A stretch of DNA of 64,000 nt. Source: Actinomycetota bacterium. Lineage in GTDB: Bacteria; Actinomycetota; Actinomycetes; Streptosporangiales; Streptosporangiaceae. Below are positions 42,416-50,195 of this stretch, one piece after another. How positions within the stretch are numbered: the first letter of the stretch is position 1; each line of letters starts with the position of its first letter. Position numbers and translations under genes: made by a program. Under the pieces are notes generated by a model. That model was not told the origin of the DNA, ran no database searches, and saw nothing but the letters and a program-made list of their open reading frames with translations. The stretch is from positions 49,165-113,164 of the forward strand of contig PMSU01000212.1 in assembly GCA_003168255.1 (NCBI GenBank). The letters are read 5' to 3'.

Positions 42416-42706
42416 GTGACAGTCGGATTGGTCGCGGTCCACTATCCCCGCCCCGAGCACAGGGACGAGATGATCTCCCGCGTCCGCCAGGCGGCCGCGG
42501 TCATCGCCGCCACACCCGGCTGCCTGGCGGCCGACTGCTGGCTCAGCGGCGAGGCCGTGCTGACCACAGGCCAATGGGAAACCGAGCAAGCCTGCGCGGC
42601 AGGGTCCGCCGCCGCCCGCGCAGCCAATGTCGACTTCGATTACGACGACCGCGAATCCCGGCCCCGCCAAATCTTCAGGCTCACACCCGCTCCGAATGGG
42701 CAGTAG
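42416..42706 (+). CDS. antibiotic-biosynthesis-monooxygenase (ABM) fold protein
   Basis: GTG 42416 is 8 bases after AAGGAGG and was chosen over ATG 42380. The 96-residue protein is a dimeric alpha+beta barrel: VGLVAVHYPRPEHRDEMISR, VIAATPGCLAADCWLSG, TGQWETEQACAA. Such ABM proteins are cofactor-free oxygenases or simply binding modules; the substrate is unknown. It is in the same direction and close to the TetR gene. Confidence 0.8.
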   Translation: MTVGLVAVHYPRPEHRDEMISRVRQAAAVIAATPGCLAADCWLSGEAVLTTGQWETEQACAAGSAAARAANVDFDYDDRESRPRQIFRLTPAPNGQ

Positions 42707-42776
42707 AGCAGCGGTGCTGGCGTCAGGGTGTCACCAGGATCTTGCTCCACTCCGTCGCACATAGTAGACAGGAACG

Positions 42777-42944
42777 ATGGGAAGACAGGCAGCCGTCGTG
42801 CTTTACGTGCTCGCGCTGGTAGCCGTCGTGGTCGGCGTGGACGTCTTGTTCTTCAGGCACCAGTTCTGGGAGCGACTGATGTCAAACGTCGGAATTGTCC
42901 TGGTGTTCGCGGCGTTCTATTTGAGGTTCCTGAAGCGTCCATGA
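42777..42944 (+). CDS. small conserved membrane protein
   Basis: A 55-residue protein with ATG 42777 after AGGA. It has two hydrophobic helices, VVLYVLALVAVVVGVDVLFF and MSNVGIVLVFAAFYLRFL, joined by RHQFWERL, and ends in KRP. This pattern, notably VDVLFFR followed by FWERLM, belongs as far as I recall to a widely distributed but uncharacterised actinobacterial family. It is likely a two-pass inner-membrane protein. Its stop overlaps another ATG (ATGA at 42941) whose frame is not convincingly coding. Confidence 0.65.
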   Translation: MGRQAAVVLYVLALVAVVVGVDVLFFRHQFWERLMSNVGIVLVFAAFYLRFLKRP

Positions 42945-43181
42945 GCGCAGTTGATGCCGCGACCGCGCACATTACGGTAACCGCCGACCTGGACTCAGTC
43001 AGGGCGGCGAACGTAATAGCAGCGCTCATCAAGCGTTGCCGAACCGTGTGGGGCTCGAAAATACGATTCGGGGTGGTGACACAGCAGCGGCATGACCGGA
43101 TTTTCTCTGCGTTCGCGCTTCCACCGACGGCCCGCCAGCGGGCCGCGGCTCGCAGTAATGGCCGCCGAAACCCGGGTCAGG

Positions 43182-43547
43182 TCAGCGAACTTCGGTGTAC
43201 TCGCCGCGGTCCAGCTGCACGAGGCGGGTGTAATCGCTACCCTCTGGCTCTGCGACGTCGGTGTACTGGCTGCCGTTCAGCCGCACGACGCGGAAACTGC
43301 CCCCGGAGAGCAGCTTGCGCAGGTGCCGCATCCCGCTCATGCCCGCGAACGCGACAGCTAGGGCGGCGGCCAGGACCGAGCCGCCGAACAACGCGAGCCC
43401 GCCGACGACGTATCCCAGCATCATCATGACCACTGCGGCCAGCAGGGCCACCGGCACGGCCGCCACCAGCAGCAGCGCGAGCAGCGTCACGGCGATCATG
43501 GCCTTGGCCGACCTGTCCGGCGTCCGCTCCGCATACCAACCGGTCAT
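43182..43547 (-). CDS. membrane protein with repetitive polar C-terminus
   Basis: ATG 43547 stands 8 bases after GAGAGG; GTG 43556 has no ribosome site. The 121-residue product has two to three hydrophobic stretches (AMIAVTLLALLLVAAVPVAL, LGYVVGGLALFGGSVLAAAL) and a C-terminal cytoplasmic part with three similar units: RVVRLNGSQYTDV, EGSDYTRL and LDRGEYTEV. Function unknown; no close family is recognised. Confidence 0.6.
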   Translation of the reverse strand: MTGWYAERTPDRSAKAMIAVTLLALLLVAAVPVALLAAVVMMMLGYVVGGLALFGGSVLAAALAVAFAGMSGMRHLRKLLSGGSFRVVRLNGSQYTDVAEPEGSDYTRLVQLDRGEYTEVR

Positions 43548-43769
43548 CACGCTCACCTCTCAAGGCCCAGAGCCCATCAAGGGCCAGGCCTACCAGACAA
43601 CACGATATGTCGTGTCCTCTACTGCCAACGCGCCTCTCGATCAGAATCATCCCGTAACCGCCCGGCGCCCTGACCGCGGGCGAACACCCACCGCGCCGTG
43701 CGGATGGTGATGGGCGCGGCGGGGTGACGTCCTTGGGAGCCGTCGAGTACGGCGTCGTCGTTGAACAGG

Positions 43770-44594
43770 TCAGGACTGCACGAAGGCCAGCAGGTCAGCG
43801 TTGATCGTCTCGGCCTCGGTGGTCGGCATGCCGTGCGGGAATCCTTGGTACGTCTTCAGTGTGCCGTTCTGCACGAGCTTCGCGGACAGCGGTCCGGCGT
43901 CGGCGTAGGGAACGATCTGGTCATCATCGCCGTGCATCACCAGGACCGGCACCGTGATCTTCTTGAGGTCCTCGGTGAAATCGGTCTGGGAGAAGGCGAC
44001 GATGCCGTCGTAGTGTGCCTTCGCCCCGCCCATCATGCCCTGGCGCCACCAGTTCTCAATGATCGCTTCGGAGGATTTGGCGCCGGGCCGGTTGAAGCCG
44101 TAGAAGGGGCCTGATGGCAAGGCCCGGTAGAACTCGGACCGGCCGGCGGCCAGTTGGGCCTGGAGGTCGTCGAAGACGCTCTTGGGCAGGCCGCCGGGGT
44201 TGGCGTCGGTCTGCACCATGAGCGGCGGCACCGAACTGATCAGCACCGCTTTCGCTACCCGGCTCTCACCGTGCCGGGCGAGGTAGCGCACCACCTCGCC
44301 GCCGCCGGTGGAGTGTCCGACGTGGACGGCATCCCGCACATCGAGGTGGGCGATCACGGCGGCCAGGTCGTCGGCGTAGTGGTCCATGTCGTGACCGTCG
44401 CTGGTCTGGGTAGAGCGTCCGTGCCCGCGCCGGTCATGGGCAATGACGCGGTAGCCGTGCTGTAGGAAGAACAGCATCTGGGTGTCCCAGTCATCAGCCG
44501 AAAGCGGCCAGCCGTGGCTGAAGACGATCGGCTGGCCCGAGCCCCAGTCCTTGTAGAAGATCTCCGTGCCGTCGGTCGTCGTGATCGTGCCCAT
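43770..44594 (-). CDS. alpha/beta hydrolase, non-heme haloperoxidase type
   Basis: A 274-residue enzyme with GGAGG before its ATG. GTITTTDGTEIFYKDWGSGQ and VFSHGWPLSADDWDTQML are the family's start. Nucleophile Ser95 is in VHVGHSTGGGEVVRYLAR, the acid in LVMHGDDDQIVPY and the His in GFPHGMPTT. This is the cofactor-free chloroperoxidase/perhydrolase group, generally esterases or perhydrolases in vivo. An inverted repeat GCTAAC-N9-GTTAGC lies just upstream (44648-44668). Confidence 0.93.
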   Translation of the reverse strand: MGTITTTDGTEIFYKDWGSGQPIVFSHGWPLSADDWDTQMLFFLQHGYRVIAHDRRGHGRSTQTSDGHDMDHYADDLAAVIAHLDVRDAVHVGHSTGGGEVVRYLARHGESRVAKAVLISSVPPLMVQTDANPGGLPKSVFDDLQAQLAAGRSEFYRALPSGPFYGFNRPGAKSSEAIIENWWRQGMMGGAKAHYDGIVAFSQTDFTEDLKKITVPVLVMHGDDDQIVPYADAGPLSAKLVQNGTLKTYQGFPHGMPTTEAETINADLLAFVQS

Positions 44595-44647
44595 GCGCTG
44601 CTGCCTCCGTTGGTCTGGCGTTGACGCAGAAACGTCCGCACGGACAG

Positions 44648-44668
44648 GCTAACCGTCTGTCTGTTAGC
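44648..44668. promoter_or_regulatory. inverted repeat upstream of the haloperoxidase gene
   Basis: GCTAAC and GTTAGC flank CGTCTGTCT about 55 bp upstream of the ATG. The left half CTAACCGT recurs before the TetR gene at 46350 (46322-46329), suggesting that this TetR controls both. Confidence 0.5.
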
Positions 44669-44851
44669 ACTCCAGGTCCCCCCGGCTAACCCTGCGGGAT
44701 CGGCAGCCGACAGGGGTTACGCCGTCAAGTCCCGGTCGGCCGGACCGATCGACTCGGCGCGGAGCCGTTCGGAATAATTAACTTCGGTGGCCGCGCGCAG
44801 ATTACTCCTTTCGGCGCGTGCTCTTCGACGGGGCCATCTCGGCACTCGTCC

Positions 44852-45391
44852 TTATTCCGCCCCAGGCGGCGGAAGCAACTCAGTCTTGTACTCGGGCGCG
44901 AGCCCCTTTGACTGGGCGATAAAGGCCGCCTGCGCGTCGGCGTCGAGCGGCGGCGGCGCCTCAGTCCGGGTGGCGACGGGCTGGCCGACCAGGGTGAAGA
45001 ACTCCTCCTGCCCCGATGGCGCGCACATGCACAGCAACCGCGACGGCGTATCTGCGGCGTTGGTGAACGCGTGCGGGGCGTTGGCCGGCACGTTGATGGT
45101 CTCGCCGGCGCGGGCGACGAGCGTCTCGCCGCGGAAGGTTACCTCGACTTCGCCGTCAACTACGGTGAACATCTCCTCGAAGTTGTGCCGGTGCGGTGGC
45201 GGCCCGCCGCCAGGGGGCACATACATGTCGATGAGTGTGTACTTTCCGGCGGTGTCCTCGCCCGTGACGAGGATCGTGTAGGTGTCGCCGACGAGCCCGA
45301 TGTGCGGCAGGCTCTGGTCGTGGTCCGGCCGCGCGACAGTGAGTTTGCGGGACAGGTCGTCGGGCGGGACGGGCACGGGCTGGCTGGGCAT
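44852..45391 (-). CDS. cupin-domain protein (quercetin-dioxygenase-like)
   Basis: A 179-residue single-domain cupin with GAGGAG before the ATG. Motif 1 PPHRHNFEEMFTVVDGEVEV gives the His, His and Glu metal ligands, and motif 2 reads NVPANAPHAFTN with the third His. It binds a divalent metal (Fe, Mn or Ni) and could be a dioxygenase, isomerase or sensor. The divergent TetR gene at 45569 probably regulates it. Confidence 0.88.
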   Translation of the reverse strand: MPSQPVPVPPDDLSRKLTVARPDHDQSLPHIGLVGDTYTILVTGEDTAGKYTLIDMYVPPGGGPPPHRHNFEEMFTVVDGEVEVTFRGETLVARAGETINVPANAPHAFTNAADTPSRLLCMCAPSGQEEFFTLVGQPVATRTEAPPPLDADAQAAFIAQSKGLAPEYKTELLPPPGAE

Positions 45392-45568
45392 GCTGTCTCC
45401 TCGCGGATTGACGGGTACGGCCCTACCGGGCGAGCCGGCGAAAAGCCTCCAGTGAGCGCGCAACGCGGTCGAGGATGCGCACGCCACACCCTCAATCTTA
45501 GATCCGGAGGATTTCGTCCGTTTGAGTGTAGCCTTCCCACGGGAATCGGAGACAGCTTCAATGAGCGC

Positions 45569-46144
45569 ATGGCCATCGCGAGGAAGCCCCGTCCGCGCGA
45601 ACAGCGCAGCGACGCGGCCCGTAACCACGAGGTCCTCGTTCGCGCCGCGACAGCAGCCGTGCACCGTGAGGGTCCGCGCGTGTCCATGGCAACCATCGCG
45701 GCAGACGCGGGTGTCGGCATCGGGACGCTCTACCGGCACTTCCCGACCCGCGAGGATCTGCTTAACTTCCTTACCCACCGTTCCTTCGAGCGGGTGCTCT
45801 CGAACGTGCAGGCGGCTGAAAGCGACGGCATGACAGCCGGCGACGCGCTGCGGCGCTTCATCGAAGCCGCGATCGCCCAGCGTCACGAACTCGTACTGCC
45901 ACTGCATCGCGGGCTGCCGGTTACAGTCCCGGAAACCCGCGCGGTGCGCGATCAGATCCACCGCACTCTACAGCGGATCATCGAACGCGGCCGTACCGAC
46001 GGCACGATTAGCCAGGACGTGACCCCACGCGATGTCGTCGTCCTCGGAGCGATGCTCGCTCAGCCCCGGCAATCCGACCCGGAATGGGACGCAACATGCC
46101 GTCGGCTGCTCGCCACCTACGTGAATGGCCTGAGAACTTGCTGA
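45569..46144 (+). CDS. TetR-family repressor
   Basis: About 191 residues from ATG 45569 (no strong ribosome site). HTH: NHEVLVRAATAAVHREGPRV, SMATIAADAGVGIGTLYRHF, PTREDLL. The C-terminal part resembles the tetracyclin repressor-like C-terminal domain of the SbtR type. It is divergent from the cupin gene. In the intergenic DNA an imperfect dyad pairs CTCAA (45492-45496) with TTGAG (45523-45527) and may be its site. Confidence 0.9.
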   Translation: MAIARKPRPREQRSDAARNHEVLVRAATAAVHREGPRVSMATIAADAGVGIGTLYRHFPTREDLLNFLTHRSFERVLSNVQAAESDGMTAGDALRRFIEAAIAQRHELVLPLHRGLPVTVPETRAVRDQIHRTLQRIIERGRTDGTISQDVTPRDVVVLGAMLAQPRQSDPEWDATCRRLLATYVNGLRTC

Positions 46145-46198
46145 TAGAGGCCCTCGTGCACATGGTCGTGATCCTTGTGCTTTCGGTGATCGGGGGTG

Positions 46199-46300
46199 TC
46201 AGCGCGCGAAGGTGGAGAAGTCGGTGTCCGCGCTGTCCCAGATCGCGTGGATGACCTGGTCGGGAGTCTCCAGCTGCGGGGAGTGGGCCGACCACCGAGA
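46199..46300 (-). pseudogene. alpha/beta hydrolase, C-terminal tail only
   Basis: The minus strand encodes WSAHSPQLETPDQVIHAIWD followed by SADTDFSTFAR and a stop. Ser-Pro-Gln-Leu-Glu-x-Pro-Asp-Gln-Val is the catalytic-His region and last helix of alpha/beta hydrolases. Everything upstream is gone. It sits just before the TetR gene at 46350, which may once have regulated it. Confidence 0.5.
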
Positions 46301-46349
46301 CGCAACTCCCGACTTTGTCAACTAACCGTTTAGGAAATATACTAGGGGC

Positions 46350-46931
46350 ATGGCTACCTACGACGCCCAAGCCACCCGCCGTCGCCTGCTGGACGCGGCC
46401 TACGCCGAGTTCGCCCAGTACGGGATCGCCGGAGCGCGCGTCGAGCGGATCGGGGCGGCGGCCGACTCCAATAAGGCGCAGATCTACCACTACTTCGGCG
46501 GCAAGGCCCAGTTGTTCGAGGCGGTGTGCGAGCAGGCGATCGCGCAGATGGAGGCCGAGGTGCCCTTCGACCCCTACGACCTTCCCGGCTACGCCGGCCG
46601 CCTGGTACGCCTGCACGAGTGCCGGCCCGAGATCATGCGCCTGTGTACCTGGCAGCGCCTGGAACGCACCGACGGCGAGCCCAACCCGGCCGGCGTCGCC
46701 TTCGCCCGCGCCCAGATCGACGCGATCGCCCAGGCCCAGAAAACCGGGGACCTGCCCGCACACTTCCACCCGGGCTTCCTGCTCGGCCTGGTCCTGCACC
46801 TGGCCACCGGCTGGGTCTCGGTCAGCCCCGAATTCGAGGCCGCCATCGACGTCCCCGACCCCGAAGAACGCGCTCGCCACGTCGAGAACGCCATCCGTAC
46901 CCTGCTCACCCAACCAGCCACGCCGACGTGA
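46350..46931 (+). CDS. TetR-family repressor
   Basis: A 193-residue TetR: ATRRRLLDAAYAEFAQYGIA, RVERIGAAADSNKAQIYHYF, GGKAQLF. The C-terminal domain carries LHLATGWVSVSPEFEAAID as found in the TetR_C_35-like group. The region before it has CTAACCGTTTAG (46322-46333), a partial dyad also seen upstream of the haloperoxidase gene. A very strong hairpin follows the gene. Confidence 0.9.
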   Translation: MATYDAQATRRRLLDAAYAEFAQYGIAGARVERIGAAADSNKAQIYHYFGGKAQLFEAVCEQAIAQMEAEVPFDPYDLPGYAGRLVRLHECRPEIMRLCTWQRLERTDGEPNPAGVAFARAQIDAIAQAQKTGDLPAHFHPGFLLGLVLHLATGWVSVSPEFEAAIDVPDPEERARHVENAIRTLLTQPATPT

Positions 46932-47012
46932 GCACGCGGGCGGCCGGTGCTCACGCAGCCGTGCGAACCGTTTTGGAACCCTACAGGCTGGGGCGTGGAC
47001 AGAACAGAGGAA

Positions 47013-47046
47013 CCGCCCCGTCCCTGCCTAGGCAGGGACGGGGCGG
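47013..47046. terminator. bidirectional terminator, 34-bp perfect palindrome
   Basis: CCGCCCCGTCCCTGCC, TA, and GGCAGGGACGGGGCGG form 16-bp perfect arms. It lies between the convergent TetR gene (ending 46931) and the YVTN-propeller gene (ending 47065), so it can terminate both. Confidence 0.85.
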
Positions 47047-47064
47047 ACGGTGCTGTAGGGAGCG

Positions 47065-48243
47065 TCAAGAGCGGTTGTTCAAGCGAACAGCATTGGAACC
47101 AGAACCCTGGGGGGTGGGAGTGGCGGTGAGGACAACACCCGTAGGGTCGAGCCCATCGCCTGAGTTGGCGCCGTAGCCGCCCAGGTTGTTGGAGCCGACC
47201 CGGTGACCGGTGGCGGTGTTGATGACCGATATGACGCCGCTGTCGTCGCCGGCCACCCAAAGCTGCTTGCCATTAGGCGTCAGGCCCAGCGTGTCGGGGA
47301 CACCGGACACCGCGTACGAGTTTTCGACGTGTCCCGTGGCGGCGTCGATGACGCTGATCGAATCCGAGTCGGGGTTGGCTACGTACACAGTCGAGCCGTC
47401 CGGTGATACGACGGCCTGCCACGGCTCCTGCCCGACATGCGTGGTCCGCACGACCTGGTCAGTGGCGGTGTTGATCGTGGCCAGCTTGGCAGCGGATGTC
47501 TCGGTCACGTACAACGCGGATCCGTCGGGCGCCACCGCGACCGACTTCGGCGAGCCGAGCCCGGCGATGAAGCCAACCTGCCTCCTGTTGGCGACGTTGT
47601 AGATGTAGAGCCCGTTGGACGTGGTCACGTACGCGTCTTGCCCGTTGGGCGAGAAGGCGACGTCGGTCGGATCGCCGATCAGGTTGAAGTGCTTGGCGAC
47701 CGTGTCGGTCGAAGTGTCGATGACGCTTATGCTCCACAGCGGCGACGTCGAGGTCTGCGGCCCGGAGTTGACGACCCAGACCTGGCTACCATCAGGCGTG
47801 ACCGCCAGGGCTTCGGGCATGTAACCGACCGGGATGATGGTCTCCGCCGGGTTGTAGTTGCTCGGATCGAGCGATGTGGTGTTGATGGCCGCCACATTGT
47901 CGGTCGCGGCGACGGCGAACCACAGTGTGGTGCCGCTCAGCGCGATGCCCGGGGCGGAGCCGGTGTAGTTGTAGTCATAGGAGTCGGAGCCGGGCACTGG
48001 CAGGTCATCGACGTTGTAGGTCTGGACGATCTGGCAGTTGGCGGTATTGACGGCGGTGAAGCCCTGGTAGCCCGGATCAGCGACGTACGCGGCACCCGCC
48101 GGTCCACCGCAAGACGACGCGGTCAGAGAGGCGGGGTGAACGGTGCCGTGAGAGCCCGAGACGACCAAGCCGGCGACGCCGCCGGCGCAGGCCAGCACCG
48201 CCGCGGCAGCGAGCGAAATGACGGTGTGCTTACGGTTAATCAC
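47065..48243 (-). CDS. secreted YVTN-type beta-propeller protein
   Basis: GTG 48243 starts 5 bases after the phospholipase C stop; the ribosome site (GGGGG) is inside that gene. The 392-residue precursor has a signal peptide (AAAAVLACAGGVAGLVVSG). Then come seven or so propeller blades with PEALAVTPDGSQVWVVNSG, DVAFSPNGQDAYVTTSNG, SVAVAPDGSALYVTETSA, AVVSPDGSTVYVANPDSDSI and LGLTPNGKQLWVAGDDSG. It is the 40-residue YVTN repeat of surface and S-layer proteins. It is probably an extracellular binding protein made together with the phospholipase. Confidence 0.9.
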   Translation of the reverse strand: MINRKHTVISLAAAAVLACAGGVAGLVVSGSHGTVHPASLTASSCGGPAGAAYVADPGYQGFTAVNTANCQIVQTYNVDDLPVPGSDSYDYNYTGSAPGIALSGTTLWFAVAATDNVAAINTTSLDPSNYNPAETIIPVGYMPEALAVTPDGSQVWVVNSGPQTSTSPLWSISVIDTSTDTVAKHFNLIGDPTDVAFSPNGQDAYVTTSNGLYIYNVANRRQVGFIAGLGSPKSVAVAPDGSALYVTETSAAKLATINTATDQVVRTTHVGQEPWQAVVSPDGSTVYVANPDSDSISVIDAATGHVENSYAVSGVPDTLGLTPNGKQLWVAGDDSGVISVINTATGHRVGSNNLGGYGANSGDGLDPTGVVLTATPTPQGSGSNAVRLNNRS

Positions 48244-48248
48244 GTCGA

Positions 48249-49718
48249 TCAAACCCCCAACGTTGAGCGACCGGATGGGAGAGTGTTGGCCACGGGTTTG
48301 GTGCCGTGGCGTTGGATCGGGAAGGTCTGGGACGCGCCAGGAATCGGCGGCAGCGCGAAGTTGCGCACCTGCTTCTCGGCGGCGACCAGCTTGGCCTGGG
48401 TGCCCGGCAGGCGGGGCGAGGCGTAGGGCGTGCTCCCGAGCACGCTGGCCAGATCTCCCGAGGTGGACCGGCGCCAGGCGCTGATGTTGGGGCACATCAC
48501 CCCGGTCACCGTTTCGATCAGCTGGACCACCGACGTGTGGTCGAAGGTCGAGTGGCTCACGTACCCGCCGACGGTCCAGGGAGACACGACCACGCACGGC
48601 ACCCGGAAGCCGAGGCCGATCGGGTCGGCCGTGCCGTCGACGGTGATGTATTCGTCCGGCGTGCCCGGCGGAGCGGTCGGCGGGAGCACGTGGTCGAACA
48701 GGCCGTCGTTCTCGTCGTAGATCAGGACGAACACGGTCTTCTCCCACACCGACTGGTTGGCGGCGATGGCATCGATCTTGCTGGCGATGTAATCGGCGCC
48801 GGCGGCGGGCGTGAAGGCGGGGTGCTCGGACTGGAAGGACGTCGGGATGATCCACGACACCGCCGGGAGCCGGTCGTTCATGGCGTCGTACTCGAACTGG
48901 CCGGGCTGGTAGATCCGCATCCCGTTCTTGAACAGCGGCGAGGTCGGCCCGGCGTTCTGGTACTGGTCGAAGTACTCCAGGACGTTCATCCCGTAATTGT
49001 CCTGTTCCTGGTACACCCGCCAGGACACCCCTGCCTGGGTAAGCAGCTCCGGGTACGTCGTCCAGCTGTATCCCTGCGGCGGAACGTAGTTGCCATAGAC
49101 CGGGCCGCCGTTCTCACCCGCGGGATCCACCATGCCGGTCATGAGGTACAAGCGGTTCGGCCAGGTGGGGCCCAGTATGGAGCAGTGGTAGCCGTCGCAG
49201 ACCGTGAACGCGTCCGCCAGCGCCCAATGGAACGGGATGTCGTTGCGCTCGAAGTAGGCCATCGTGTACTGGCCGGCCGAACCGTCAGCCTCGATGTGGG
49301 AGCTGACGAAACCGTCCATCGCCCCGTTGTCCCAGGAGTCGTGCTGGGGGCCCCACGAGTGGCTGCCGGACGGCAGCGCCTGCGCACTCGTTTCGGTGGT
49401 ATCGACGTGGAACGGCAGGAGGTACCCGTCGGGGTTTTCCGAGTCCGGCTGGTAGAAGATCTGCTTACTGACCGTGGGATCGGCGAATCCCCGTACCCCG
49501 GGCATAGTGCCGAAGTAGTGGTCGAAGGACCGGTTCTCCTGCATCAGCACCACAATGTGCTCGATCTTGGAGGGCGACCCGGCTCGGGCCCGGAGCGATC
49601 CGGGCGAGGCCGGAGAGTTCCCCAGCAGCTTCCGCAGATTCTTCGGGAGCGCGAACGACGCCAGCACCACCCCCCCACCAGATGCCAGCAACTGTCGTCT
49701 CGTCACCTGCATATCCAT
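48249..49718 (-). CDS. Tat-exported phospholipase C / phosphoesterase family
   Basis: A 489-residue protein; ATG 49718 is the likeliest start. The Tat-like signal MDMQVTRRQLLASGGGVVLA is followed by the family signature IEHIVVLMQENRSFDHYFGT, the metal/phosphate site at the N-terminus. Then come DGYHCSILGPTWPNRLYLMT, FVLIYDENDGLFDHVLPPTA and STFDHTSVVQLIETVTG, which supply the His/Asp ligands. It belongs to the nonhemolytic PLC/acid phosphatase group that cleaves phosphocholine or phosphate esters outside the cell. It heads an operon with the YVTN gene. Confidence 0.93.
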   Translation of the reverse strand: MDMQVTRRQLLASGGGVVLASFALPKNLRKLLGNSPASPGSLRARAGSPSKIEHIVVLMQENRSFDHYFGTMPGVRGFADPTVSKQIFYQPDSENPDGYLLPFHVDTTETSAQALPSGSHSWGPQHDSWDNGAMDGFVSSHIEADGSAGQYTMAYFERNDIPFHWALADAFTVCDGYHCSILGPTWPNRLYLMTGMVDPAGENGGPVYGNYVPPQGYSWTTYPELLTQAGVSWRVYQEQDNYGMNVLEYFDQYQNAGPTSPLFKNGMRIYQPGQFEYDAMNDRLPAVSWIIPTSFQSEHPAFTPAAGADYIASKIDAIAANQSVWEKTVFVLIYDENDGLFDHVLPPTAPPGTPDEYITVDGTADPIGLGFRVPCVVVSPWTVGGYVSHSTFDHTSVVQLIETVTGVMCPNISAWRRSTSGDLASVLGSTPYASPRLPGTQAKLVAAEKQVRNFALPPIPGASQTFPIQRHGTKPVANTLPSGRSTLGV

Positions 49719-50143
49719 GTGATGGCGATCCTCCCTCCGTGACCCTGGGCGCGAGGTGTCCAAGTCCAGCCCGGTCCCACGGCGCGTCCGACTGTCTTGA
49801 GAATATTTACCTCAAACAGTAGTGAATCTTGAACCAGTCGGGTGAATTTACGATGACAAGTCGGGCTGACGTTCAGCACCGAGGAGGCGTCGCGGGAGGC
49901 GGACGGGACGGCCGCGCCTGATCCAGTCGTGGAAGTCCTCGTACGGTTCAGGCGGGAGCCGCACCGTGGAGACGCAAGATTTCTAGATTCCGAACGGTCC
50001 TCGCTCGATCAAGCGCCAGGGCTGGCCGGCGGCCGCATCCCGCATCCTGCCGGTGCGGGGCCCGGTTCACTGCGCTCTAGTCACCTGGGTGGCGGCGCTG
50101 CGACGTTGCCGCCGCCGTCACCGCGCTGACCTGCCATGGGCCC
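49719..50143. other. intergenic region upstream of the phospholipase
   Basis: About 425 bp. An AT-rich stretch at 49797-49855 (including GAATATTTACCTCAAACAG) is the likely promoter region. No gene-like frame is seen. Confidence 0.4.
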
Positions 50144-50169
50144 GCCTCGGCACCTTAGGTTGCCGAGGC
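50144..50169 (-). terminator. terminator after the RCC1 gene
   Basis: GCCTCGGCACC and GGTTGCCGAGGC pair across a short TTA loop, 27 bp beyond the stop of the minus-strand RCC1 gene. Confidence 0.6.
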
Positions 50170-50195
50170 AGGCCCCGTTTGCGCTGGCAGGGGTG

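Noticed and set aside
42941..43429. Frame starting at ATGA overlap after the 55-residue membrane protein
   Set aside because: The first 25 residues are plausible, but the rest is Arg-rich antisense of the minus-strand membrane protein. No family and no stop at a sensible length.
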